This document shows, one piece after another, positions 17,244 through 25,991 of a stretch of DNA of 64,000 nucleotides. The stretch covers positions 10,387 to 74,386 of the forward strand of contig JAVFAS010000008.1 in assembly GCA_034002405.1 (NCBI GenBank), read 5' to 3'. Position 1 is the stretch's first letter, and each line of letters begins with the position of its first letter. Under the pieces are notes generated by a model. That model was given only the letters and a program-made list of their open reading frames with translations, did not search any database and had not been told where the DNA came from. A program made the translations under genes and the position numbers. This DNA is from SZUA-365 sp034002405. GTDB lineage: Bacteria; Bacteroidota; Ignavibacteria; SZUA-365.

Positions 17244-18995
17244 TCAGAAATGCGCCGTGATTCCACCCATCATGAAGAACGGCCGCTCGCGATACCCTGG
17301 CCAGCGTTCCCAGTGCTGGTCGAGCAGGTTGTCGAAGCGGAGAAAGAGGCCGAGGTTGCGCAACAGGCGGTATTCGACGTCGAACCCGAGCAGCAGGAAT
17401 GCGGGGAGGGAGCCGCCATCGCTTTTCTGCTCGCCCACGAGTTCGACGGTCGGTTGCAAACGCAGGCCGAACGGAAATTCATGGGAGAGCAGCGTCCGCA
17501 AGGTATAGTCGGGCAGGTACGGAACGGGTCCCCCGCTCTCCTCGAGCGCGGACGTTCGCAGGTCCATCCCGGCCTGGATCCGTGTGTGCGTGCTGAATGC
17601 ATGCTGCAGCGCCGCATGCAGCGTGAGAATGGTCGCGCGGTCATCGTAGCGCAGTTCCCACTGCTGTCGAACGGGATCCGGGAGCAGCGAGAAACGCGCC
17701 CACGACGTCGACGAGAGGAACGACAAGCCCACGCGCGCGCTGCTTGCCTGCCGGTCATCGAATTCCGCCCCAAGTTCGAAACGCAAGGGCGCATCGGTAT
17801 GACGCACCTGCGACGCGAGCATCAGATAGGGATTTGTCCGGAGGAATCCCCGCAGCGAACGCTCGATCACCGTGGGCTGCCATCCGGCGTACGCCGACCA
17901 GTCATTTCCGAACCGTTGCCGCAGGGTGAGCGAGGGATAGAATCGCAGCTGCGCGGCGTGATCGCTTCCGCGAAACACGTACAATGCCGCCGTGGTCTCG
18001 AGACGCGTCGCCTCGGCGAGCGGGAAAACGGTGGCGGCATCGGCATGCAGGAAGAGCGGGGCGTTCCGTTGTGGGCTGTCCTCGCTCAGGCCGGTGAGCC
18101 GGGCCGAGAACCCGAGGGATACCTCCCGGGAAAGGACCCGGGTCTCCGCGGTGGCGTCGACGCCGAAACGGTTTTCGATATGCTCGTATGCGTCGAGCGT
18201 CAGGCTGTCTCGCAAGGAGAAACGTTCCTCCACCGCGTAATGCTCAACCGAGAGCCGCAACGAATGGTCAAGGACCGCATTGCGGCGGGAGATCACATCC
18301 ATCCCGGCGGCGAGCCCGAATGCCGTGCGGCGGAAATCGAATGCCGGTGAGGTGACGGGGAGTTTGTCCGCGTACAGGCCGTAGCTTCGCGCCTCGACCG
18401 CGAGGTCACCCTGCAAGCGCGAAGAGGCGAGGAGTGGATGGATGTGTCGTGGAAGATAGGTGCCACCCGCGAGATCGAACACGAAATCCGAGCGATCCGC
18501 ATACCGGACATGACCATCCGTTTTTTCGTAGAACACATGCGCGGCGGCGTCGCCGCGGGCATACCGGTCGGCGTACCACCCCTCGAGCAGGGGCGTCGCG
18601 AAACCGCCGTACCCGGCCCGCAGGCGCAGTACTTCCGCGCTTCCCGTCAGCGGGGAATGACGCAAGGGCATGCGGGTCGGCGCGGTGCCGAAAAAACGGC
18701 GTTCCCGCATGCCGCGTCCCGCCCGGGCGGTGAATTCCCTGCTGTCCGGTGCCGTGGCGGCGGTTTTCCGATCCTCGGTAAACGCGATCATGTCACTTCC
18801 GGTGATCACATATTCCGGCAATGTCAAGGCGGGGAGCACGTCACGAACCTGTTTGGTCTCCGGTGTGAAATCCCGCGGGGGCGGGACGGGTTTCTCCTGG
18901 GCCAGCAGCGCATCCGTGCCCGACAGGGAAACGGTGAGCAGCAGTGCAACGATGAGCAGCAGGGCAGGGCGGCGCGGAATGGCGGTGCATGTCAT
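17244..18995 (-). CDS. Outer-membrane beta-barrel protein, TonB-receptor-like without obvious plug
   Basis: 583 residues. Signal peptide (RPALLLIVALLLTVSLSGTDALLAQ), then a short N-terminal segment containing a possible TonB box (LPALTLPEYVITG). After that come many amphipathic strands (RLRAGYGGFATPLLEG, SFSARLTGLS-type and LRNLGLFLRFDNLLDQHW), ending in a Phe (GGITAHF), typical of barrels inserted by BAM. The strand region begins near residue 115, too early for a full TonB plug domain. It overlaps the TPR gene by 4 bp and is followed at 2 bp by the HU-like protein; TonB, ExbB and ExbD lie downstream. Likely a transport or anchoring barrel energised by this TonB. Substrate unknown. Confidence 0.75.
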   Translation of the reverse strand: MTCTAIPRRPALLLIVALLLTVSLSGTDALLAQEKPVPPPRDFTPETKQVRDVLPALTLPEYVITGSDMIAFTEDRKTAATAPDSREFTARAGRGMRERRFFGTAPTRMPLRHSPLTGSAEVLRLRAGYGGFATPLLEGWYADRYARGDAAAHVFYEKTDGHVRYADRSDFVFDLAGGTYLPRHIHPLLASSRLQGDLAVEARSYGLYADKLPVTSPAFDFRRTAFGLAAGMDVISRRNAVLDHSLRLSVEHYAVEERFSLRDSLTLDAYEHIENRFGVDATAETRVLSREVSLGFSARLTGLSEDSPQRNAPLFLHADAATVFPLAEATRLETTAALYVFRGSDHAAQLRFYPSLTLRQRFGNDWSAYAGWQPTVIERSLRGFLRTNPYLMLASQVRHTDAPLRFELGAEFDDRQASSARVGLSFLSSTSWARFSLLPDPVRQQWELRYDDRATILTLHAALQHAFSTHTRIQAGMDLRTSALEESGGPVPYLPDYTLRTLLSHEFPFGLRLQPTVELVGEQKSDGGSLPAFLLLGFDVEYRLLRNLGLFLRFDNLLDQHWERWPGYRERPFFMMGGITAHF

Positions 18996-21988
18996 CTGAG
19001 CATCTCCAACCGAGTCCTGGCTTCGTTCGCTTCGTCCGATCCCGAGAAGTCGGACAGCAGTTTCTGATAATGCTGCCGTGCCGCGTCGTTTTTTCCGAGC
19101 GATTCATCCACTTTCCCCAGCAGCAGCAATGCGCGGGCGTGCCACAGCGCGGCGTCGGCGAAGACGTAGCCCACGCGCAGCAGGGTTTCTTCCGCTTCGG
19201 CATGCCGTCGCGCATTCCACAGCAATTCACCCATGCGGTACTGCGCCTCCGCACCGATGTCATCGACACGGCTGGTCGCGATCGCGCGAAGGGAAGCAAG
19301 GGCGGAATCCAGTGCGCCTTCTTCCGCGACGATGATCGCATGTTCGATCGCGGCTCGAGAGGCGTACGGGTTGTCGGGCTGCGCCTTCCATGCGGCCTCG
19401 AAATCCGCACGCGCCGCCGCGAAATTCCGATCCGCCCGATGGGTGAGACCGCGCTTGTAATACACCCGCGCGCGGGCCGACCGCGCGGTTGGATCATCGA
19501 GCAACTGCTGGCAGAGCGCGAGCGCGGCGTTTCTGTCCTGCCGCGCCAAGGCAGTCTGAACGAGTTCGAACGTGCTTTCCACGGCAATGGGGCTCCCCGG
19601 CGCGAGCCGCACCGCTTCGCGCAGGGTATGCTCCGCCTGCTCGAGATCGTCATTCCGACGGAATTCCCTGCCCAGAAGCAGGTGCGCTTCGGGGAGCAGT
19701 GTGCTGGTCGGATGCGCGGCGATGAAGCGCTGCAGTGCCGGGATCGCGCGTGCCGGATCGTGTTGCGCCGCCAGATCGCGCACGCTGGCGAACACCACCG
19801 CATCGGCCGCATCACCCGTCGGATTCGCGGCCAGCCACTCTGCCTTGACCCGCTCCGCCTCGTCGGTGCGCCCGAGCATTCGCAGCGTCTGGGCGAGTCC
19901 ATCGAGGGCGTCGCTGATCTTGGGCGAATCGGGATGCTGTTCGAGTACCTGACGATACGCGAGTTCCGCGTCGCGATATCTCCCCTGGTTATAACGGCAG
20001 TCGGCGATGGTATACCGCGCCTGGGCGCCGAGCGGGCTCGTGGGATATTGCGCGAGCAGCTTCTGAAACTCCGATATCGCCACATCGTAGTCGCGGCTCT
20101 GGAAATACATCCATGCCAGACTGAATTGCGCCTTGTCGGCATATTCGGACGCGGGATAGCGTGCGAGCAGGCCGCGCAGCGTGCTGATGGCGGCGGGTGT
20201 CTGTCCCAGCCGGTGCTCGCTCGAGGCGAGTTGCAGCAATGCGTAGGGGGCGAGGGCATTGGCCGGATACATCCGCGACGTATAGCGGAAGGTTTTGACC
20301 GCATCGGCGAAATGCTTTTGTGCGTACTGAGCATCGCCGAGCCGGACATTGGCATCCACGTCATGCGTGCCGGCCTTGTACTCGGTGGTGAGGCGGGTGA
20401 ACACGCGTTCGGCGTCCGCGAATTCCTGTGCGCGGAAATGCGCCCAGCCCAGTCCATACAAGGCATCCTGCAACACGGCGGGGTCCTGCGTGGCGGTCAG
20501 GGCCTGGTTGTAGACAATGACCGCATCGTCGAACTCCCCGGCGCGAAAATGCGCTTCGCCGAGCCAGAGCAACGCCTCGGGTTTGCGCGCATCCGCGGGA
20601 AACTTCTGCAGAAAATTCTTCAACACCACGACCGCGTCCGCATACTGTCCGGCTTCCGACAGACTGAAGCCTTGGCGGAACAGCGCCTTGGCCGACACCT
20701 CCGCCGCCGCGTCCGGTACCATCGTGGCCGCGGCATAGGCGCGCGCCGCGCCGGCGGGTTGCTTCAGTTTGAGCAAGGTCTCGCCCTGCATGAACCACGC
20801 GTCGGCAAGCACATCACTTTTCGGAAAGCCACTGGTCACCGCGCCGAAGCGGCCGAGCGCGGTGTCGAATCCGCCTTCGTTGAAGGCAGCCATGCCCAGT
20901 TCGAAATGCGCGTTGTCGGCGTAATCGCCGGTGGGACGCTCGGCGAGCATGCCGCGAAAGACGGTGCGCGCACCCTCGAGGGCACCATTGAGCCGCAGGG
21001 CCATGCCCTTGCGAAACAATGCCGCTTCGGCCATCGCGTCACCCCGCGCCGCGAGCGCATCGAACGTGGCGATCGCATCGGAATACTTCTGCTGTTCAAT
21101 CTGCGTCCATCCCAGGGCGTATTGCACCGATGGCACACGGGCGTGATCCGGATATCCGGAGAGGTAACTCTTGTAGAGATCCTCCGCCGAGGCGAACTGT
21201 CCGAGGCGGTAATTGGCCTCGGCACGCAGGTACAGCCGTTCCGCGGCATTCTCCGTGTCGGGCGAATCCGTCAGTGACTCCAGCCACGCGAGTGACTGCG
21301 CAAATTCTCCGCGCTGGTACAGGCAGGCTCCTTTCCGGGTGGCGACGCTCGCGCGCACGCCGCTCTCGGGAAAGCGCTCGAGAAATTCCTCGTAATTCGC
21401 GAGCGCCTCGTCATATTTTCCTTCCTTCTCGAGAACGTATCCGATCGAGAAAAACGCGTAGTCGCGAATGCGTCCGTCAGGATAATGCTCGTACGCAATG
21501 CGGTAGTAGCGCATCGCGAGAGGATAGTTGCCGTCCTTGAACGCCGCCTCGCCCGCCCAGTAGGCCGCTTCGTGCGCGAGGTTCCCTTCCGGCCAGCGCC
21601 GGACCACCGACGCCAGTTGTTCATGCGCCCGGGAGAAATTCCCCTGACGGAAATAGACTTCGCCTTCGCGAAAGCCCGCGTCGTCCGACAGCTTGCTGTC
21701 TGGATACCGGCGCTGGAACGCCGCGAAGCCCAGCGCGGCATCGTCGAGATTCGCGTTCTGGTACAGGGATTCGGCGATATAGTATTCGGCGTCCGGACGC
21801 AACGCGCTGTGTGGATGGTGCTGAACGAAATGCCGGAATTTCTCGCAGGAAAGTTGGTAATTCCTGTCCTTGAACAGTCCCAGCGCGAACGCGTAATCCT
21901 GTTCCTCGGCGAGATTCCTGACCTGGGCAGTTCCTCCCGCATGCAGCAGCATGACAAGGACGGGGAGGAGGACGATCAGTCGAGGCAT
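18992..21988 (-). CDS. Large exported tetratricopeptide-repeat protein
   Basis: 998 residues with a signal peptide (LIVLLPVLVMLLHAGGTAQ). The whole mature protein is a solenoid of about 25 TPR units with the W/A/Y/P pattern (for example AEYYIAESLYQNANLDDAAL, FQRRYPDSKLSDDAGFREGE, YQVLEQHPDSPKISDAL-like). It resembles the YbgF/CpoB and BamD-type periplasmic TPR proteins but is far longer. It is the first gene of the envelope operon that continues with an outer-membrane barrel, the HU-like protein, ExbB, ExbD and TonB, so a role in organising an envelope complex is likely. Partners are not predictable from the sequence. Confidence 0.87.
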   Translation of the reverse strand: MPRLIVLLPVLVMLLHAGGTAQVRNLAEEQDYAFALGLFKDRNYQLSCEKFRHFVQHHPHSALRPDAEYYIAESLYQNANLDDAALGFAAFQRRYPDSKLSDDAGFREGEVYFRQGNFSRAHEQLASVVRRWPEGNLAHEAAYWAGEAAFKDGNYPLAMRYYRIAYEHYPDGRIRDYAFFSIGYVLEKEGKYDEALANYEEFLERFPESGVRASVATRKGACLYQRGEFAQSLAWLESLTDSPDTENAAERLYLRAEANYRLGQFASAEDLYKSYLSGYPDHARVPSVQYALGWTQIEQQKYSDAIATFDALAARGDAMAEAALFRKGMALRLNGALEGARTVFRGMLAERPTGDYADNAHFELGMAAFNEGGFDTALGRFGAVTSGFPKSDVLADAWFMQGETLLKLKQPAGAARAYAAATMVPDAAAEVSAKALFRQGFSLSEAGQYADAVVVLKNFLQKFPADARKPEALLWLGEAHFRAGEFDDAVIVYNQALTATQDPAVLQDALYGLGWAHFRAQEFADAERVFTRLTTEYKAGTHDVDANVRLGDAQYAQKHFADAVKTFRYTSRMYPANALAPYALLQLASSEHRLGQTPAAISTLRGLLARYPASEYADKAQFSLAWMYFQSRDYDVAISEFQKLLAQYPTSPLGAQARYTIADCRYNQGRYRDAELAYRQVLEQHPDSPKISDALDGLAQTLRMLGRTDEAERVKAEWLAANPTGDAADAVVFASVRDLAAQHDPARAIPALQRFIAAHPTSTLLPEAHLLLGREFRRNDDLEQAEHTLREAVRLAPGSPIAVESTFELVQTALARQDRNAALALCQQLLDDPTARSARARVYYKRGLTHRADRNFAAARADFEAAWKAQPDNPYASRAAIEHAIIVAEEGALDSALASLRAIATSRVDDIGAEAQYRMGELLWNARRHAEAEETLLRVGYVFADAALWHARALLLLGKVDESLGKNDAARQHYQKLLSDFSGSDEANEARTRLEMLR

Positions 21989-22258
21989 GCAATGCTCGGT
22001 GGTAATGGCAAAGGAAGACTTAAAGTTCTACTCGAAGATGGATCGCATAACCGTGACAAATTACGGTACACCGGCCTTACTGTCAAGGAATACCCGTGGA
22101 AATGCCTGTTTGGTGGGAATGGTGGGGAGGCTCGGCGTGACGCTCGGGGGACGTCGTTCTCGACGGGGAAGGGCGTGCGTCGTCGCGCGCCGGTTTGACC
22201 TTTCATGTCGATGATGTATGTTCGTCATTCCGACAAACTCAGAAGACGGCAGGCGACA

Positions 22259-23566
22259 ATGGATGCACAAACCTTTCCGTTCCGTCCCGATCACGCAAAT
22301 GCGATGTTCCGCGACGCGATCGATTATGTCAACCGACGCATCATCAACCGCGCGGAGGTTATCGACCAGATTTTCGCGGCCATGCTCATGCGGGAGCACG
22401 CGCTGATCCAGAGCCGGACCGGCGCGGCGAAATCGCTGCTTGCCCAGCAGATTTTTCGCATGTTCGACGGGGCGCATGTCTTTCAGGTCCAGGCGTCGAA
22501 GGAGCAGCAGCCGGACACATACTTCGGCGGACTCGATATCGAGCAGCTCAAGGCCGGGCGCATCATGCACAATACGGCCAATTCGCTGGTTGAAAGCGAA
22601 TTCGGATTCATCGACGAGATTTTCGACGCGAACGACTACACGCTGCGTGCGCTGCTGACCACGCTCAACGAGCGCGCGCTCGTGCTCGGGGTCCAGTACG
22701 TGCCCGCGAAGGTGCACAGCGTGATCGCGGCGACGAATTACCTCCGGGTGAGCGAGATTACCGAAGCCCTGCTCGACCGCTTCGTTTTCAAGGCGTTGTT
22801 CATTCCCGCCAAGGAACCCTACACGCAGTATCAGATCGCACAACGCTATCTCGAACATCACGGACAGGCGACCATGCCGGAGCAGCGCATCCCATACGGG
22901 GTCCTGAAACGGACCAGCGACATCATTCGCGGTCTCGACGCGGAGCACGAGATCCGGATACCGCTCCATGTCATCTTTTTCGCGAATTCGGTGGTGCGAT
23001 ATTACGAGATGCAGCGAAACCGTTTGATCAAGGAGCGGCCGCACGAGCATCCCCATCTCAAGGATTACTATATATCACCGCGGACCTACGTCCGGGCGAT
23101 GGACATGCTGCGCGTGATCGCGTTCCTTCGCGGACGCATGGACGTGATCGCCGAGGACGTCGAGAAGCTCTGGTTTCTCTATACCGTCGTCGGCATCCGC
23201 GACCAGAAGGAACTCTTCCTGAAATGTTATGACACGATCCACAAGCAGATGACCTCCGCGCGCGCGTTTGAACAGATCGACCGGCTGCTCGAATTCCAGG
23301 AATTCATCGAACATCTCAAACAGCACCCGGAGTTGCTCCGCCGTCCGATCACCGAGATCGAGGGCCAGCCGCTGCGCCGTACACTGATCGAATGGGCGAA
23401 AGAGACACTCGGCATCACCAACGCCACCGAGGAGCACAACCGCCGGCTGCTCGAAAGCTACCATAAAAGCTTCGAACCGCTCAACGAGGAAATCGCCGAC
23501 TTCCTCACCAGCACGGATCGGGACATTCAGGCGCTGTTCCATTCCGCGGCGCATATCTGGACGTAG
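22259..23566 (+). CDS. MoxR-family AAA+ ATPase (RavA-like)
   Basis: 435 residues from the ATG at 22259, preceded by GGCAGG 5 bp upstream; an in-frame start at 22205 adds 18 implausible residues. Nucleotide-binding features: Walker A-like SRTGAAKSLLA, Walker B FGFIDEIFDAN, sensor 1 SVIAATNYL and an arginine finger region EALLDRFVFKAL. The C-terminal part carries an alpha-helical lid. Such ATPases work with von Willebrand A partners to insert metals or remodel complexes, and the next gene, 15 bp downstream, is exactly such a partner. Substrate unknown. Confidence 0.88.
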   Translation: MDAQTFPFRPDHANAMFRDAIDYVNRRIINRAEVIDQIFAAMLMREHALIQSRTGAAKSLLAQQIFRMFDGAHVFQVQASKEQQPDTYFGGLDIEQLKAGRIMHNTANSLVESEFGFIDEIFDANDYTLRALLTTLNERALVLGVQYVPAKVHSVIAATNYLRVSEITEALLDRFVFKALFIPAKEPYTQYQIAQRYLEHHGQATMPEQRIPYGVLKRTSDIIRGLDAEHEIRIPLHVIFFANSVVRYYEMQRNRLIKERPHEHPHLKDYYISPRTYVRAMDMLRVIAFLRGRMDVIAEDVEKLWFLYTVVGIRDQKELFLKCYDTIHKQMTSARAFEQIDRLLEFQEFIEHLKQHPELLRRPITEIEGQPLRRTLIEWAKETLGITNATEEHNRRLLESYHKSFEPLNEEIADFLTSTDRDIQALFHSAAHIWT

Positions 23567-23581
23567 GGAGGCGGGGGAGCG

Positions 23582-25093
23582 ATGTCCGGCGCATACGAAC
23601 ATTTCTTCGAGGTCATGGAGGATCTGGGATTCTTCGAGCATATCTACGAGGATCTGCCCGAGGATTTCACGGCCGTGTTCGAGATCGCGCGGGTGCTCGA
23701 GGATGATCGCAACGAACTGGCGGCGAAGCTGCGTCCCGTACTCCAGCTCACCGCACCGGGCACGTCCGAGCATCGCGCCGAGAATCGCGCGGATCTCGAA
23801 ATCATCATCAACGACCAGGAAGAATTCGAGGCGGGACTGATCCGCACCGCGCAGCATTTGCCGCGCATCTACAATCATCAGTGGCTTCTGCCCGAGGAAG
23901 TGTTTTTCACGCGACTGGCGAAAAAGGAGCTCTGGGTCCCGTATCCCCGTCAGCCGCGGTATTACGCGGTCGATCCCGACACCGACGACTACCGGCCCGA
24001 CCGCCGCAAGCAAAAGCTGTACGTGCTGCTCGATACCTCGAGTTCGATGGGGATGAAACACCGCGCCAGCCTGGCAAAGGCCGTCGTGTATTATTTCCTC
24101 CGCCACAACATGAAGGAACTCGGCTTCATCAACCTCCGCACCTTCGATACGAAAATCGGCGATCTGCACGAAGCCCGCGACATGGCGGGATTCCAGGCGC
24201 TGATCAGCCACGTGATGCGGCTGCACACGCTCGGAAACGGAACGGCGATGGCGCGGGCGATCCGTCAGGCGGTCGACGATATCAACGCGCTGCCGCAACT
24301 GTCCGGCACCGAGATCCTCATCATCACCGACGGGGCCTGCGCGCTCGACGAGCAGGAGATCCGGGCGCTGCTCGGCGACCGCATCGTGATCAACACGATC
24401 AAGATCGGACGCTCGCAGCTGATCGCCTCGAAAAGTTATATCCGCGACAAGATCTTCGAAGAGGACACCACCCAGCACACGCTCATCGAGCGTCTGCAGA
24501 AGCGGGAGGCGGAACTGCGGCATCTGCGTGACACGGCCGAGAGTCCCCATCTGCGGCGCCGCTACGAGGACTCCCTGCGATCGACGCAGCAGGAAATCAA
24601 CCGGCAGGTCGACGCCATGACCGAGGAGATCATCGTGGGCTACGGCCATGAGCTCGAACGCCTGTCCCATCTCTTTATCCAGATCGAGGACGTCGAGCTG
24701 CCCGGACTCTTCGATCTCCGCGAGGAACAAGAAGAGGACATCCGCGCCCTCTTCGAGCAGGTCGCGCAGGAACTCGACCTGCATTGTTCGCTCGAGCAGC
24801 TGCGCAAACTGGCCCTGCTCATCGACCATCTCGCCGTCCTGATCAAAAACACCGACGATCCCGCGCTTCGCGCGCGCTTCGAACAGCTCCGCGACGAGAT
24901 CAGCCACCGGCTGACCGACTGCATTGAAAAGCAGATGGAACAGGGAGGGGGCACCCTGCTGCGTTCCCTGACCACCGCCGACCGGAATGATCTCGAATTC
25001 CTCCTCGCACACGCCTCCTCCGTCCATCTCACGCTCTGGCGCGCATTCATCTGGAAACTCCTCGCGCGACTCCGCAAGGCGCTCGGTCGCTGA
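23582..25093 (+). CDS. von Willebrand A domain protein, partner of MoxR ATPase (ViaA-like)
   Basis: 503 residues, preceded by a strong purine-rich ribosome binding site (ggaggcggggg). The central VWA domain has an intact MIDAS: DTSSSM, the Thr in GNGTAMARAI and Asp in LIITDGACA. The C-terminal ~200 residues are long charged helices. No signal peptide or membrane segment, so it is cytosolic. Together with the upstream AAA+ protein it forms a MoxR/VWA (RavA-ViaA-like) chaperone pair. The gene is followed 178 bp later by the ATP synthase operon on the same strand. Confidence 0.87.
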   Translation: MSGAYEHFFEVMEDLGFFEHIYEDLPEDFTAVFEIARVLEDDRNELAAKLRPVLQLTAPGTSEHRAENRADLEIIINDQEEFEAGLIRTAQHLPRIYNHQWLLPEEVFFTRLAKKELWVPYPRQPRYYAVDPDTDDYRPDRRKQKLYVLLDTSSSMGMKHRASLAKAVVYYFLRHNMKELGFINLRTFDTKIGDLHEARDMAGFQALISHVMRLHTLGNGTAMARAIRQAVDDINALPQLSGTEILIITDGACALDEQEIRALLGDRIVINTIKIGRSQLIASKSYIRDKIFEEDTTQHTLIERLQKREAELRHLRDTAESPHLRRRYEDSLRSTQQEINRQVDAMTEEIIVGYGHELERLSHLFIQIEDVELPGLFDLREEQEEDIRALFEQVAQELDLHCSLEQLRKLALLIDHLAVLIKNTDDPALRARFEQLRDEISHRLTDCIEKQMEQGGGTLLRSLTTADRNDLEFLLAHASSVHLTLWRAFIWKLLARLRKALGR

Positions 25094-25212
25094 GCCGGAA
25101 GCACGGAGCAGGAACCAGGGAATTCCACATCCCCGCGACACAAATACGACAAACTGCATCATCAATGTCGTAGCCGAATCAGCCCGGAATCGCGCGATTC
25201 GTGAAAAAACAT

Positions 25213-25240
25213 TTGTTTCCTATCAAAAGAATGGTATATT
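25213..25240 (+). promoter_or_regulatory. Likely promoter of the ATP synthase operon
   Basis: An A+T-rich island in otherwise G+C-rich DNA. TTGTTT (25213-25218) and TATATT (25235-25240) are 16 bp apart, about 30 bp ahead of the first gene of the operon. Overlapping TTTG at 25212 also fits a Bacteroidota-style -33 element. Confidence 0.45.
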
Positions 25241-25271
25241 TAAGGCTGTAAAAATTTAAGGAATTCCGGCT

Positions 25272-25538
25272 GTGACCACACCGGAGAAAAAGTACAAACG
25301 CAGCACCGAATCCCTTGCCGAAACACTCAGAGAACTCCTTCCCTACACGCAGCTCGGCTGGCAGTTGGCGGCATCGATCCTCCTCTTTTTCGGAGCGGGA
25401 TATGGTCTCGACCACCTGTTCGGATCGAAGCCGTGGGGCACGATTCTTCTCTCCGTGCTTGGCATCGTCTACGGATTGATTTCGGTGATCCGCACCGCAA
25501 ACCATCTTCAACAGAGGAATAAAAAAGAGCCATCATGA
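25272..25538 (+). CDS. AtpZ/AtpI-family small membrane protein
   Basis: 88 residues beginning with GTG. Two membrane segments (YTQLGWQLAASILLFFGAGYG and WGTILLSVLGIVYGLISVIR) joined by a short loop with Asp-His, the pattern of AtpZ/AtpI proteins that assist c-ring assembly or Mg2+ supply in F-type ATP synthase operons. It is the first gene of the operon and overlaps the next by 4 bp (ATGA). Confidence 0.85.
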   Translation: MTTPEKKYKRSTESLAETLRELLPYTQLGWQLAASILLFFGAGYGLDHLFGSKPWGTILLSVLGIVYGLISVIRTANHLQQRNKKEPS

Positions 25539-25960
25539 TCACGTACATGCGCGCACAGCTCATCAAGGCGAAAATCGAATTCGCGCTGCTCGGCCTGCTG
25601 TCAACGCTTTTCTTCATGTTCTCGTACCTCCGCACCAGCGATTTTTCCTTCGGACCGGATCTGGTCGCGGGTTGTATTTTAAGTGTGACCAATGCATTTT
25701 TAGGGTATGTCTTCATCGAACGCGCCTTCCGCCTGAACAACAACCTGTTCATGCTGTTCTCCCTGGCGGCGATGGCCGTGCGGTTTTTCCTGATGATCGC
25801 CGCGGTGGCGGTGTTCCTGCTCACCGTGACCGGAAACGTGCTCGAGTTCGTCGGTTCCTTCATGGCGAGCTACACCTTGTTCCTGATCATCGAGGTCCTG
25901 CACATCAACAAGAAGACCGACATGCTCAAGCCGCGCCGCGTGCGCGTTTCATCCACCTGA
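25535..25960 (+). CDS. Small membrane protein of ATP synthase operon (subunit I-like)
   Basis: 141 residues with four predicted membrane segments (FALLGLLSTLFFMFSYL, LVAGCILSVTNAFLGYVFI, NLFMLFSLAAMAVRFFLMIAA, LEFVGSFMASYTLFLIIEVL). This topology and position match the ATP synthase I chain/AtpI family, so this operon appears to carry two AtpI-type proteins. Translationally coupled to the preceding gene; 31 bp before atpB. Confidence 0.7.
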   Translation: MITYMRAQLIKAKIEFALLGLLSTLFFMFSYLRTSDFSFGPDLVAGCILSVTNAFLGYVFIERAFRLNNNLFMLFSLAAMAVRFFLMIAAVAVFLLTVTGNVLEFVGSFMASYTLFLIIEVLHINKKTDMLKPRRVRVSST

Positions 25961-25991
25961 GTACCACCTGATTCAGAGTCTGTCCGAACCT

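Noticed and set aside
18989..21277. Long plus-strand open frame of 762 codons
   Set aside because: Antisense to the TPR gene; composition rich in Arg/Gly/Glu as expected for a GC-rich shadow.
23075..25165. Long minus-strand open frame of 696 codons
   Set aside because: Lies antisense to the MoxR and VWA genes. It is a mirror of their codon bias in high-GC DNA, with no domain or ribosome binding site.
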